A DNA stretch of 64,000 nucleotides from Sphingomonas sp. (GTDB lineage: Bacteria > Pseudomonadota > Alphaproteobacteria > Sphingomonadales > Sphingomonadaceae), in the NCBI RefSeq assembly GCF_030145815.1, contig NZ_JAIXHL010000026.1, positions 1 to 64,000 on the forward strand, read 5' to 3'. The translations under genes were made by a program, and so were the position numbers. Position 1 is the stretch's first letter; each line of letters starts with the position of its first letter. Shown in pieces: positions 31,007-39,641 of the stretch. The notes under the pieces are model-generated. The model made no database searches and was not told the DNA's origin. It worked only from the letters and a program-made list of their open reading frames with translations.

Positions 31007-31888
31007 TCAGGCCGCGACCCCGCTCCCGGCCATATCCAGCCCCTCGCCATTGTCCGGACGCAGCACGAGATGCCCGATCGCGGTATTCGAACACGGGATA
31101 TGATAATGCCGGTGCAGCGCGGCGGTGCGCTTGCCCAGCGCGCCGCGCATGATCAGCCACATGACCATCTCGATCCCCTCGGACCCGGTCTCGCGCAGAT
31201 ATTCGATGTGCGGGATGCGGCGCAGGTGATCGCTGTCGCCGATCAGACCGTCGAGGAACATATTGTCCCACTCACGATTGATCAGGCCGGCGCGCGGCCC
31301 CTGCAACTGGTGGCTCATGCCGCCGGTGCCCCACACCTGAACGTTCAGATCCTCGGGAAAGCTCGCCACGGCGCGCGCAATCGCCTCACCCAGCGCCCAG
31401 CAGCGATTGCCCGAGGGCGGCGGATAGGTGACGACATTGACCGCAAGCGGGATCACCTTGCACGGCCACGCATCAGGCGTTCCGAACATCATCGACAACG
31501 GAACGGTCAGGCCGTGATCGACCTGCATCTCGTTGATGATCGTCATGTCGAATTCGTCGAGCACCAGGCTTTGCGCGATATGCCAGGCAAGGTCGGGATG
31601 CCCCTCGACATCCGGCACCGGACGCGGCCCCCAGCCCTCGTCGGCCGAAGTGTAACGCTCGCCACAGCCGATCGCGAAGGTCGGAATGATCTTCATGTCG
31701 AACGCCGACGCATGGTCGTTATAGACCAGGATGACGACATCGGGCTTCTCGGCCTTTTGCCATTCGCGTGTCCAGTCGTATCCGGCGAAGATCGGGCCGA
31801 AATAATCGTCGCGATCCTTGCCCTGATCGACGGCCACGCCGAGCAGCGGCACATGGCTCGATGCAACGCCTGCGGTAATCCGTGCCAT
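31007..31888 (-). CDS. ligB: Protocatechuate 4,5-dioxygenase, beta (catalytic) subunit
   Basis: 293 residues from the ATG at 31888, two nucleotides after the ligA stop. The class III extradiol dioxygenase opens the protocatechuate ring between C4 and C5. Iron ligands are expected in the N-terminal SSHVPLLG histidine and later NDHAS and E-containing segments; the active-site VWGTGGMSHQLQ is also present. It works as a complex with the LigA subunit. GAAGGA lies about eight nucleotides before the ATG. Confidence 0.96.
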   Translation of the reverse strand: MARITAGVASSHVPLLGVAVDQGKDRDDYFGPIFAGYDWTREWQKAEKPDVVILVYNDHASAFDMKIIPTFAIGCGERYTSADEGWGPRPVPDVEGHPDLAWHIAQSLVLDEFDMTIINEMQVDHGLTVPLSMMFGTPDAWPCKVIPLAVNVVTYPPPSGNRCWALGEAIARAVASFPEDLNVQVWGTGGMSHQLQGPRAGLINREWDNMFLDGLIGDSDHLRRIPHIEYLRETGSEGIEMVMWLIMRGALGKRTAALHRHYHIPCSNTAIGHLVLRPDNGEGLDMAGSGVAA

Positions 31889-31890
31889 GG

Positions 31891-32301
31891 TCAACGTCCT
31901 TCTTTGATCGAGCGGACGCCTTCGGGCGAACGCCCGCCGCGCATCATCATCTCGCGATATTCGGGAAAGCTCATGTCGGTCATCGTGCTGACCGCCTCGG
32001 CAAACGGGATGCCATCGGTCGAGAACAGTTTAGCGAGAAAATAGACGTTGCCGCCCAGATCCAGGCACTTGTTGTAATCGCGGTCGAGCAGCGCCTGTTT
32101 CATCTCTTCGGAGAGCGGCCATTCGTCGAGATAGGCGCGCTCGTCCGCCTTGAAGCGTTCGCGGTTCTCGGCTTTCATCAGGCTCATCGCGAACTGGTTC
32201 ATATGGTACCCGGCGCGCGCGCGCTTGGCGGTGAACACGCGCGTGCCGGGAATATCCTCGAACTCGGCGAGATAGGCGTGGATGTCGGTGTGGTCGGTCA
32301 C
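31891..32301 (-). CDS. ligA: Protocatechuate 4,5-dioxygenase, alpha subunit
   Basis: 136 residues from a GTG at 32301 that overlaps the ligJ stop as GTGA. A longer open frame upstream is only the shadow of ligJ. The protein is the small helical subunit of LigAB that caps the active site of LigB. Recognisable stretches are IPGTRVFTAKRARAGYHMNQF and GGNVYFLAKLFSTDG. Length agrees with LigA of Sphingobium (about 139 aa). Confidence 0.95.
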   Translation of the reverse strand: MTDHTDIHAYLAEFEDIPGTRVFTAKRARAGYHMNQFAMSLMKAENRERFKADERAYLDEWPLSEEMKQALLDRDYNKCLDLGGNVYFLAKLFSTDGIPFAEAVSTMTDMSFPEYREMMMRGGRSPEGVRSIKEGR

Positions 32302-33317
32302 AGGCCGCGCTCCTTCAGCTTGGCGTCGAGGCGGGGGAAGACACGGCGGGCATTGCCGGAAAAGATCGCGGCACGCTCTGCGTCGCTGATGTCGAGGGCA
32401 TCGACGTAGCGCTTGGTATCGTCGAAATAATGCCCGGTGGTGGGATCGATGCCGCGCACCGCGCCGACCATTTCCGACCCGAACAGGATGTTCTTGTTCT
32501 CGATCACGTCGGCCAGCAGGTCGATGCCCGGCTGGTGATAGACACAGGTGTCGAAGAAGATGTTGTTCATCAGATGCGTGTCGAGCGCCGGCTTCTTCAG
32601 CATGTCGGCAAGGCCGCGATAGCGCCCCCAATGGTACGGCACAGCGCCGCCGCCATGCGGGATGATGAAGCGGAGCGTCGGGAAATCGGCGAACAGATCG
32701 CCTTCCAGCAGCTGCATGAACGCCACCGTGTCAGCAGCGATATAATAGCCGCCGGTCGCGTGCATCGCCGGGTTGCAGCTGCCCGAGACATGGATCATCG
32801 CCGGGACGTCCAGCTCGACCATCTTCTCGTAGAACGGGTACCAGTAACGGTCGGTCAGCGGCGGATGCGTGAAATGCCCGCCGCCCGGATCGGGGTTGAG
32901 ATTGCAGCCGATAAAGCCGAGTTCGGTCACGCACCGCTCGAGCTCGGCGATGCTCGCGGTCATGTCGGCCTTGGGCGATTGCGGCAGCATGCACACGCCG
33001 ACGAACGTCTCGGGGAACAGCCCGACGACACGCGCGATCAGGTCGTTGCAGCGGCGCGCCCATTCGATCGCCACGTTCTCATCCCCGACATGCGGCGCCA
33101 TCGCCGAAGCGCGGGGGCTAAAGATCGTCAAATCCGCGCCGCGCTCCTTGATCAGGCGCAGCTGGTTCGCCTCGATCGTCTCGCGGATCTCGTCATCGCT
33201 GATCTCGGGATAGGGCGGGCACGGTGTCCCCGCCTTGAACGCCGCCTTCTGCTCCTCGCGCCAGGCGTCATGCGCCTTGGGCAGGACGGTGTAATGGCCG
33301 TGGCAGTCGATGATCAC
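32298..33317 (-). CDS. ligJ: 4-oxalomesaconate hydratase
   Basis: 339 residues, matching LigJ. Amidohydrolase superfamily: the N-terminal metal motif is DCHGHYT, then HVSGSCNP, a histidine pair region FIIPHGGGAVPYHWGR and the late acidic FGSEMVGAV. It adds water to the oxalomesaconate tautomer to give 4-carboxy-4-hydroxy-2-oxoadipate, the LigK substrate. Translation starts at a GTG at 33317 overlapping the upstream dehydrogenase stop (GTGA), so the genes are coupled. Confidence 0.95.
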   Translation of the reverse strand: MIIDCHGHYTVLPKAHDAWREEQKAAFKAGTPCPPYPEISDDEIRETIEANQLRLIKERGADLTIFSPRASAMAPHVGDENVAIEWARRCNDLIARVVGLFPETFVGVCMLPQSPKADMTASIAELERCVTELGFIGCNLNPDPGGGHFTHPPLTDRYWYPFYEKMVELDVPAMIHVSGSCNPAMHATGGYYIAADTVAFMQLLEGDLFADFPTLRFIIPHGGGAVPYHWGRYRGLADMLKKPALDTHLMNNIFFDTCVYHQPGIDLLADVIENKNILFGSEMVGAVRGIDPTTGHYFDDTKRYVDALDISDAERAAIFSGNARRVFPRLDAKLKERGL

Positions 33318-34177
33318 GCGGCTTGGTCCTCTTCCCTTGCTTCAATCGCGGCGAGTTTCGCCGTCAGCCCATCGGGCGGCGTCAAATCGAGCGCACCCAT
33401 CTCACGCTGCCGCTGGATCGTGCCGCGCGTCATGGCCGGATCGACGCCCAGACCGCTCAGCGTCTTGGCGACCTCCTCCATCTCGGCGGCTCGGCGCGTG
33501 CCGTGCGCGAGCATGCGATCGAGATTATAGTCGACGCGCTCCGCCCAGCCCTGTTCCTTCCAGCTCGCGTCGAGCGAGGCGAGCACTGCCTCACGCACCC
33601 CCGCCCGCTCCGCCGCCAGGACACATTCGGCGGTCAGCGCCTCCAGCCCCTTGACCATCACCGACCGGATCATCTTGATCGCCGACGCGTCACCGACGGT
33701 GGGCCCCGACACTGCGACCTTGGCAAAGCCATAGGCGCGCAGGGCTTCGGCGGCGGCATCGGCATGTGGCCCCGCGACCAGCAGCGGGACGCCCAGCCGC
33801 GCAGGCAACACGGGCGCCATCACCGCGACATCAACGTAACGCCCGCCTGCAGTCTCGATCGCCTGTGCCGCCTCCCGCTTGGTGCCGGGCGCAACGCTGT
33901 TCATATCGAGCCACAAGGCGCCTGGTTTCAGCAGCGGCGCACAACGCTGCGCGGCGGCGAGCGCCTGATCGGCAGTGACGACGCACAGCACCAGATCGGC
34001 GCGCGCCAAGGCACCGGCGGGGGTGGCGGACCAGCGTACATCGGCGCGTTCATATTCGGCGATCTTGCGCGGACGTGTTTCGCCATTCTCAGTCGCGATG
34101 TCGAAGGCCGCGACGCCGGGTTGGCCGAACGCCTGGCCTGCTTCGCCAAATCCCACAAGAGATGTCACACCGATCAT
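33314..34177 (-). CDS. NAD(P)-binding dehydrogenase of the 6-phosphogluconate/3-hydroxyisobutyrate type with DUF1932-like C-terminus
   Basis: 287 residues from the ATG at 34177. A GTG three codons later is an alternative; no strong ribosome site precedes either. The N-terminal Rossmann motif is LVGFGEAGQAFGQ. The dehydrogenase signature DMNSVAPGTKREAA and a later KMIRSVMVKGLEALTAE with the catalytic-type lysine follow. Such enzymes oxidise or reduce beta-hydroxy acids. It is the first gene before ligJ and overlaps it by 4 nt, so it is translated with the pathway, yet no step of the known 4,5-cleavage route needs it. A side-product repair role is possible (inference). Confidence 0.82.
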   Translation of the reverse strand: MIGVTSLVGFGEAGQAFGQPGVAAFDIATENGETRPRKIAEYERADVRWSATPAGALARADLVLCVVTADQALAAAQRCAPLLKPGALWLDMNSVAPGTKREAAQAIETAGGRYVDVAVMAPVLPARLGVPLLVAGPHADAAAEALRAYGFAKVAVSGPTVGDASAIKMIRSVMVKGLEALTAECVLAAERAGVREAVLASLDASWKEQGWAERVDYNLDRMLAHGTRRAAEMEEVAKTLSGLGVDPAMTRGTIQRQREMGALDLTPPDGLTAKLAAIEAREEDQAA

Positions 34178-34230
34178 GGGGTCTATGAAGCGTTGTTCCG
34201 CGACATGTTCTAATCGGATTGCTTTGGGGG

Positions 34231-35439
34231 CTATCCGTTTTTGTGAAGTCTGGTCTCTTTTGAGGCGCGGTGGAGGAGGTCGATGAAGCGGGCCTGGCTG
34301 GCGGTGGGGCGCCAGTTGGCGCGGGTGCTGATGCCGATGGTGCGGACTGCAGCGGGGAGTCGCGGGCCGATGCGTTCGAGCATCCCTGCCCCCACCTCCA
34401 GCGCGACCTGGTCGGGCGAGAGCAGGGTCAGCAGGTCGCTCTGCACCAGCAGGCCGCGGATCACCATCACCGAGCCGCACTCGATCGGCACGGGAGGCAG
34501 CGCGCGCCCGGCGAACAGCGCCTCCCAATGCGCGCGCAGCGGGGTGCCGACCGGGCCGACGACCCAGGATTGCGCGGCGAGCGTGTCGAGGTCGACTGAC
34601 CCCTGCGCCAGCGGATGCCCGCGGCGCCCGAAAATCGCGAGGCGATCGGTGAACAGCGGCACCTGCTCCACCCCGGGCGGGCAGTCGTCGCGCAGCGCGC
34701 CGACCATGATGTCGATGATGCCGTCGAGCAGCGGATCGACCAGCTCGCGCCACGATCCCTCGACCACATCGACCACGGTGCGTGGCTCTTCGCGCAGGAA
34801 TTGCGCAAGGCTGTGGGGCAGCAGCAGCGCGCGGCTGAGCGGCATGGCGCCGATCGCGATCCGCCCGCCCTCCCCCGTGTCGCCGCGCGCCTCGGCGATC
34901 CCCGCCGCGATCTCGCTCGCGGCAAGGCGGACCCCCCGCGCCAGCGACCGGCCCGCCGGAGTCAGGGCCATCCCCCGCCCCCGCCGCTCTGCCAATGGCG
35001 TGGCGCACACCTGTTCGAGTTCGCGCACCGAACGGTGGACGGCAGGCTGCGACATCCCGCTCGCCGCCGCCGCGCCGGCAAAGCCCTGCGCATCGGCGAA
35101 GTGCAGAAAGGCGTCGAGCTGGGTCGCGGTCATCAGCAATTCGGGCCGCGCAAACCCGCGCGTTCCGCCGCGCGCCGAACGCCGCGTCGCTGCGGCAAGC
35201 TGGTCGAACGCGCGCTCCACCCGCTCTGCCAGCGCTGTCCCGGCCGGGCTTGGCGTCACACCGTCCGAATGCCGGTCGAACAGGGTGACGCCCAGCTGCT
35301 TCTCAAGCTTGGCCAACCCCTGCGTCAGTGCCGGTTGCGACAGACCCGCCGCCTCCGCCGCGCGGTTGAGGCTGCCCTGCGCGATCACTTGCCCGAGCGC
35401 GCGGAGATGGCGGAGGTTAAGGTCAAACGGCCGGATCAT
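34231..35439 (-). CDS. LysR-family regulator with two tandem HTH domains (LigR-like position)
   Basis: 402 residues, about 100 more than a usual LysR protein. Two complete winged HTH domains follow each other: residues about 6-66 (recognition helix SQPALTQGLAKLEKQLG) and about 103-163 (SQPAVHRSVRELEQV). A LysR effector-binding domain spans about 190-395. Double-HTH LysR proteins are known from the GbpR-like branch. The gene is divergent from ligKUI and upstream of ligJABC, so it very likely activates both arms in response to protocatechuate or gallate, as LigR does, but one-to-one equivalence is not shown. Confidence 0.87.
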   Translation of the reverse strand: MIRPFDLNLRHLRALGQVIAQGSLNRAAEAAGLSQPALTQGLAKLEKQLGVTLFDRHSDGVTPSPAGTALAERVERAFDQLAAATRRSARGGTRGFARPELLMTATQLDAFLHFADAQGFAGAAAASGMSQPAVHRSVRELEQVCATPLAERRGRGMALTPAGRSLARGVRLAASEIAAGIAEARGDTGEGGRIAIGAMPLSRALLLPHSLAQFLREEPRTVVDVVEGSWRELVDPLLDGIIDIMVGALRDDCPPGVEQVPLFTDRLAIFGRRGHPLAQGSVDLDTLAAQSWVVGPVGTPLRAHWEALFAGRALPPVPIECGSVMVIRGLLVQSDLLTLLSPDQVALEVGAGMLERIGPRLPAAVRTIGISTRANWRPTASQARFIDLLHRASKETRLHKNG

Positions 35440-35461
35440 GCCACCAACATATCCGAAAATC

Positions 35462-35472
35462 TTATTACATAA
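35462..35472. promoter_or_regulatory. Candidate LysR operator in the ligK-regulator spacer
   Basis: TTAT-TAC-ATAA is a short perfect palindrome in an AT-rich patch (about 35450-35490) of the 189-nt divergent spacer. It lies 23 nt before the regulator start, where autorepression sites of LysR proteins are common. Confidence 0.4.
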
Positions 35473-35628
35473 ACGGAATTCATATTATGGCGTGTTGGAG
35501 ATCGGCAGCCATGGAAGGTGAACATAGTCGCGGGCCGAAATGCGCATTTGTTCAAAAAAGCGAACATGTCGCGCAACAAGGCTGCATCGGCCCAAAGGCG
35601 GGTTCGACATTCCGCACCGGAGAAGACA

Positions 35629-36303
35629 ATGAGTGCACGCGTCGTCCAGAATATCGAGCGCACCCCGATGGACATCGTCGATGGCCTTGGCCAGGCCGGC
35701 GTTGCAACGGTGCATGAGGCGCAGGGGCGGATCGGGCTGCTCGCCCACACCATGCGTCCGATTTACTCCGGGGCGCGGATCGCGGGGAATGCGGTGACCA
35801 TCTCGTCCCCGCCCGGCGACAATTGGATGGTGCATGTCGCGATCGAGCAGCTGCAGGCGGGCGATATCCTCGTCCTCGCGCCGACCTCCCCATGCGTCGA
35901 TGGCTATTTCGGCGATCTGCTGGCGACCAGCGCGATGGCGCGGGGGTGCCGCGGGCTGGTGATCGACGCGGGCGTGCGCGATGTGCGCGACCTGACGCAG
36001 ATGGGCTTTCCGGTGTGGTCGAAGGTGGTGTTTGCGCAGGGGACGGTCAAGAATACGCTCGGGTCGGTCAATGTGCCGATCGTGTGTGCTGGGGCAGCTA
36101 TCGAGCCGGGCGATGTCATCGTCGCCGATGATGACGGTGTGTGCGTGGTCAAGCGCGCCGATGCCGGCACTGTGCTGGAGGCGGCGCGCAAGCGCGAGGC
36201 GGCCGAGGAGGCCAAGCGCGTGCGGCTGGCGGCCGGGGAGCTGGGGCTCGACATTTACGACATGCGGCCGCGCCTCGCGGAGATGGGGCTGAAATATGAG
36301 TGA
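35629..36303 (+). CDS. ligK: 4-carboxy-4-hydroxy-2-oxoadipate aldolase
   Basis: 224 residues from the ATG at 35629, preceded by GGAGAAG; an upstream in-frame extension is not supported. RraA-like fold, metal-dependent class II pyruvate aldolase: GVATVHEAQGRIG, GCRGLVIDAGVRDVRDL and the metal site aspartate in this stretch. It splits CHA to pyruvate and oxaloacetate, the last step of the pathway. First gene of the plus-strand arm; ligU starts inside its 3' end. Confidence 0.94.
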   Translation: MSARVVQNIERTPMDIVDGLGQAGVATVHEAQGRIGLLAHTMRPIYSGARIAGNAVTISSPPGDNWMVHVAIEQLQAGDILVLAPTSPCVDGYFGDLLATSAMARGCRGLVIDAGVRDVRDLTQMGFPVWSKVVFAQGTVKNTLGSVNVPIVCAGAAIEPGDVIVADDDGVCVVKRADAGTVLEAARKREAAEEAKRVRLAAGELGLDIYDMRPRLAEMGLKYE

Positions 36304-37351
36304 GGGCGCCCGCTGCATGTGGATGCGCGGGGGAACTTCGAAGGGGGGGTATTTCCTTGCCGACGACCTGCCCAGCGACACCGCCGCGCGCGACGCCTTC
36401 CTGCTGCGGGTGATGGGGTCGCCCGATCCGCGGCAAATCGACGGGATGGGCGGGGCCGATCCGCTGACGAGCAAGGTCGCGGTGGTGCGCAAGTCCGACC
36501 GTGATGGGGTCGACGTCGAGTATCTGTTCCTGCAGGTGTTCGTCGATCAGGCGATCGTCACCGATGCGCAGAATTGCGGGAATATCCTCGCCGGGATCGG
36601 GCCGTTCGCGATCGAGCGCGGGTTGGTGGCAGCGCAGGACGGCGAGACGCGCGTCGCGATCTTCATGGAGAATACCGGGCAGGTCGCGGTGGCGACGGTG
36701 CAGTCACCGGGCGGCGTGGTCCGTTATGACGGCGATGCCAGCATCAGCGGCGTGCCGGGAACTGCGGCCCCCATCCCCCTCGCCTTTCGCGACACCGCCG
36801 GATCGAGCTGCGGCGCGCTCTTGCCGACCGGTAATGGCGTCGACGAGATCGACGGCGTGAAGGTCACGCTGATCGACAATGGCATGCCGTGCGTGGTGAT
36901 CGCGGCGAGCGATGTCGGCATCACCGGCTACGAGGACCGCGATACGCTCGACGCCGACGCGGCGATGAAGGCGAAGGTGGAGGCGATCCGGCTGAAGGCC
37001 GGGCCGTTGATGAACCTGGGCGATGTGACCGGGAAATCGGTGCCCAAGATGATGCTGGTCGCAGCGCCACGCGACGGTGGCGCGATTGCGGTGCGCTCGC
37101 TGATCCCGCATCGCGTGCATGCCTCGATCGGTGTGCTGGGGGCGGTCAGCGTGGCGACGGCGTGTCTGATCGAGGGATCGCCGGCGGCGGCGCTGGCGGT
37201 GGTGCCGGAGGGGCGGTCGCTGACCCTGGGCGTCGAGCATCCGACCGGGGTGACCGAGTGCGTCGTTACGCTGGATGATGCTGGCGCACCGGTTGAGGCC
37301 GGGATGCTGCGGACAGCACGGAAGCTGATGGATGGGGTTGTGTTCGGGTGA
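36296..37351 (+). CDS. ligU: 4-oxalomesaconate tautomerase (PrpF family)
   Basis: 351 residues. The PrpF-type double diaminopimelate-epimerase fold begins CMWMRGGTSKGGYFLADDLP and contains NCGNILAGIGPFAIERG. In this family a cysteine/lysine pair moves the double bond of 4-oxalomesaconate so that LigJ can hydrate it. The gene starts with ATG at 36296 and overlaps ligK by 8 nt. Called LigU from family plus context; in other operons PrpF homologues act in methylcitrate metabolism. Confidence 0.9.
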   Translation: MSEGARCMWMRGGTSKGGYFLADDLPSDTAARDAFLLRVMGSPDPRQIDGMGGADPLTSKVAVVRKSDRDGVDVEYLFLQVFVDQAIVTDAQNCGNILAGIGPFAIERGLVAAQDGETRVAIFMENTGQVAVATVQSPGGVVRYDGDASISGVPGTAAPIPLAFRDTAGSSCGALLPTGNGVDEIDGVKVTLIDNGMPCVVIAASDVGITGYEDRDTLDADAAMKAKVEAIRLKAGPLMNLGDVTGKSVPKMMLVAAPRDGGAIAVRSLIPHRVHASIGVLGAVSVATACLIEGSPAAALAVVPEGRSLTLGVEHPTGVTECVVTLDDAGAPVEAGMLRTARKLMDGVVFG

Positions 37352-37443
37352 TGCGGCGTCGGCGTTTGGCCAAGGGCGGTCAGGCCGGACGTGCTTCGTC
37401 GTCCACCCTGCCGCCACCGGCTCAGTCGCCTGTGGAGCGGTGG

Positions 37444-37464
37444 ATCCTGAAACAAGTTCAGGAT
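37444..37464. repeat. Short palindromic repeat between ligU and ligI
   Basis: ATCCTGAA-ACAAG-TTCAGGAT forms a perfect 8-bp stem with a 5-nt loop. The flanking GTGGATCC and GATGACGG are of the type widely repeated between sphingomonad genes (recalled, not checked). Confidence 0.7.
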
Positions 37465-37487
37465 GACGGAAATATGGGAGTGTGGCG

Positions 37488-38378
37488 GTGAGCACAGATC
37501 AGGACGGACGTATCCGCAGCTGGACGCTGGAGCCGTCGAAGCCACGCTTCACCCCGCCTCCCGGAGCGGTCGACGCACATTGCCATGTGTTCGGGCCGCA
37601 GGCGCAATTCCCGTTCAGCCCCAAAGCCAAATATTTGCCGCAGGATGCTGGGCCCGACGCGCTGTTCGCGCTGCGCGCGCAGCTCGGCTTTGCGCGCAAT
37701 GTCATCGTTCAGGCGAGCTGTCACGGGACCGACAATGCGGCAACGCTGAACGGCATTGCCGTGTCGAACGGCACGTGTCGCGGGGTCGCGGTGGTCGATC
37801 CGGCGATCGGCGACGCCGAGCTGGATGCGCTGCATGCGGGCGGCATTCGCGGGGTGCGGTTCAACTTTTTGAAGCGGCTGGTGGACGATGCGCCGAAGGA
37901 CAAGTTCCTCGAAGTGGCGGAACGGATCGCGCGGCTGAACTGGCACGTCGTGGTCTATTTCGAGGCGGATATTCTTGAGGAAATGAAGCCGTTCCTCGCC
38001 ACGATCCCGGTGCCGATCGTGATCGACCATATGGGCCGGCCCGATGTGCGGCAGGGGCCGGACGGCGCGGACATGACGGCGTTTCGCGCGCTGCTCGATA
38101 GTCGCGACGACATCTGGACCAAGGTCACGTGCCCCGACCGGCTCGATCCCGCCGGGCCGCCTTATGCCGATTTCGTGAACGCGGTGCGCCCGCTGGTCGA
38201 AGCCTATCCCGATCGCGTGCTGTGGGGCACCGATTGGCCGCATCCGAACATGGAGAGCGTGCTGCCCGATGACGGCGCGCTGGTTGATGTGATCCCCGAA
38301 ATCGCGCCGACCGCGGCGTTGCAGCACAAGCTGCTCGTCGCCAATCCGATGCGGCTCTATTGGCCCGAGGAAGGCTGA
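37488..38378 (+). CDS. ligI: 2-pyrone-4,6-dicarboxylate hydrolase
   Basis: 296 residues from the GTG at 37488; GGGAG lies seven nucleotides upstream, while the GTG at 37482 is too close to it. Amidohydrolase superfamily (COG3618): AVDAHCHVFGP metal-binding-type motif, IVQASCHGTD, RGVRFNFLKRL, IVIDHMGRP and the catalytic aspartate in LWGTDWPHPN. It hydrolyses the PDC lactone formed by LigC to 4-oxalomesaconate. Third gene of the ligK-ligU-ligI arm. Confidence 0.95.
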   Translation: MSTDQDGRIRSWTLEPSKPRFTPPPGAVDAHCHVFGPQAQFPFSPKAKYLPQDAGPDALFALRAQLGFARNVIVQASCHGTDNAATLNGIAVSNGTCRGVAVVDPAIGDAELDALHAGGIRGVRFNFLKRLVDDAPKDKFLEVAERIARLNWHVVVYFEADILEEMKPFLATIPVPIVIDHMGRPDVRQGPDGADMTAFRALLDSRDDIWTKVTCPDRLDPAGPPYADFVNAVRPLVEAYPDRVLWGTDWPHPNMESVLPDDGALVDVIPEIAPTAALQHKLLVANPMRLYWPEEG

Positions 38379-38410
38379 CCGGCGCGGAATTCGTGTGAAG
38401 AATCAACGTC

Positions 38411-38485
38411 CGTTTGCCCTGAGCCTGTCGAAGGGCGCGTCCACCAAGGGCAGACGCACGTGCTTCGACAAGCTCAGCACAAACG
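38411..38485. repeat. Palindromic repeat between convergent ligI and MetE-like gene
   Basis: A 75-nt element from CGTTTGCCCTGAGCCTGTCG to TCGACAAGCTCAGCACAAACG-type end sequences. The outer arms (CGTTTG/CAAACG-like and CTGAGC/GCTCAG) are inverted. It is a different family from the CGTCACCCC elements. Confidence 0.75.
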
Positions 38486-38494
38486 TAGGCGGGG

Positions 38495-39601
38495 TTACCC
38501 CCAAACGTCCTTCGCCACGTCGATCACCAGGCGCATCTTTGCCGCCTGCTGCTCGACCTCGATGTCGTTGCCGTGGACGGTCGAGGAGAAGCCGCATTGC
38601 GGCGACAGGGCGAGCTGATCGAGCGGCGCGAATTGCGCGGCTTCCTCGATGCGGCGCTTGACGTCGTCCTTTGACTCCAGCTCGCCGAGCTTGGTCGTGA
38701 CGAGGCCGAGCACGACGGTCTTGCCCTTGGGGACAAAGCGCAGCGGGGCGAAATCGCCCGAGCGGGGATCGTCATACTCGAGAAAATAGCCGTCGATATT
38801 GAGTTCGTTGAACAGCACTTCGGCGACGGGCTCGTAGCCGCCTTCTGCTGCCCAGCTCGAGCGGAAATTGCCGCGGCAGAGGTGGACGCAGACGACCATG
38901 TCGTCGGGCTTGTCGCGGATCGAATCGTTGATGATGCGCGCGTAGAGGCGCGGCAGCTCGTCGGGGTCCATGCCGCGCTTGCGGGCGTTCTCACGCTGCG
39001 TGTCGTCGCACAGATACGCGAGGTTGGTGTCGTCGAGCTGGAGGTAGCGGCAGCCGGCATCGGCGAGGCTGGCGATCTCGGCGCGGTAGGCGGCGGCGAG
39101 GTCGGTGTAGAACTCCTCAAGGTCCGGATAGGCGGAGGCGTCGATCGCGTCGCGGCCGCCGCGAAAGTGCAGCATGGTCGGCGAGGGGATCGTCACCTTG
39201 GGCGTGCGCGACGTGCAGCTGGCGAGGAATTCATAATCGGCGCGCTGGATGTCCTTGGCATGGCCGATCTTGCCGGTGATTTTCATCACCGGCGGGGCAT
39301 ATTCCAGCTCCTTGCCGCCATGCTGGTGGAACTTCACCTGGGTGCCGCCAGCCTCATCGACGCCGTCGAGCTGGAGCAGGAAATCGGTGTGGAAATAGGT
39401 GCGGCGGAACTCACCGTCGGTGATGCCCTGAAGCCCCAGATCCTCCTGGAACTTCACCACGCCGCGAATCGCTTCGTCCTCGACGGCGCGCAATGCTGCG
39501 GCGTCGATCTCACCCGCCTTGAACGCGGCGCGGGCGTCGATCAGCGCCTTGGGGCGGAGGAAGCTGCCGACATGATCGGCGCGGAACGGGGGTGTGGGCA
39601 T
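38495..39601 (-). CDS. Short MetE-like (B12-independent) methyltransferase
   Basis: 368 residues from the ATG at 39601 with AAGGAG seven nucleotides upstream. It corresponds only to the C-terminal catalytic barrel of cobalamin-independent methionine synthase. Zinc ligands are conserved: H240 and C242 (VHLC), a glutamate in FLEYDD (E275 or near) and C336 in SPQCGF. Core-MetE proteins move methyl groups from varied donors to thiols. The gene is divergent from vanA across 80 nt that hold a palindrome, so it may be controlled with vanillate O-demethylation and may handle the released methyl group. Methionine synthesis from another donor is the alternative. Confidence 0.85.
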   Translation of the reverse strand: MPTPPFRADHVGSFLRPKALIDARAAFKAGEIDAAALRAVEDEAIRGVVKFQEDLGLQGITDGEFRRTYFHTDFLLQLDGVDEAGGTQVKFHQHGGKELEYAPPVMKITGKIGHAKDIQRADYEFLASCTSRTPKVTIPSPTMLHFRGGRDAIDASAYPDLEEFYTDLAAAYRAEIASLADAGCRYLQLDDTNLAYLCDDTQRENARKRGMDPDELPRLYARIINDSIRDKPDDMVVCVHLCRGNFRSSWAAEGGYEPVAEVLFNELNIDGYFLEYDDPRSGDFAPLRFVPKGKTVVLGLVTTKLGELESKDDVKRRIEEAAQFAPLDQLALSPQCGFSSTVHGNDIEVEQQAAKMRLVIDVAKDVWG

Positions 39602-39620
39602 CCTGATTCTCCTTGCGATA

Positions 39621-39641
39621 TTTGTAAGTGTTACATACAAA
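39621..39641. promoter_or_regulatory. Candidate MarR operator between MetE-like gene and vanA
   Basis: A 21-nt imperfect palindrome with 6-nt outer arms TTTGTA / TACAAA and inner GT/AC, in the 80-nt divergent spacer. The size and AT-rich arms fit MarR-family sites. The MarR gene that overlaps vanA is the obvious candidate to bind it. Confidence 0.55.

Noticed and set aside
31891..32631. A long N-terminal extension of LigA
   Set aside because: The extra 110 residues are the shifted frame of ligJ; the GTG at 32301 gives the family length.
33314..35008. A long N-terminal extension of the dehydrogenase before ligJ
   Set aside because: The extra part overlaps the LysR gene in another frame and is arginine-rich; the Rossmann fold starts at 34177.
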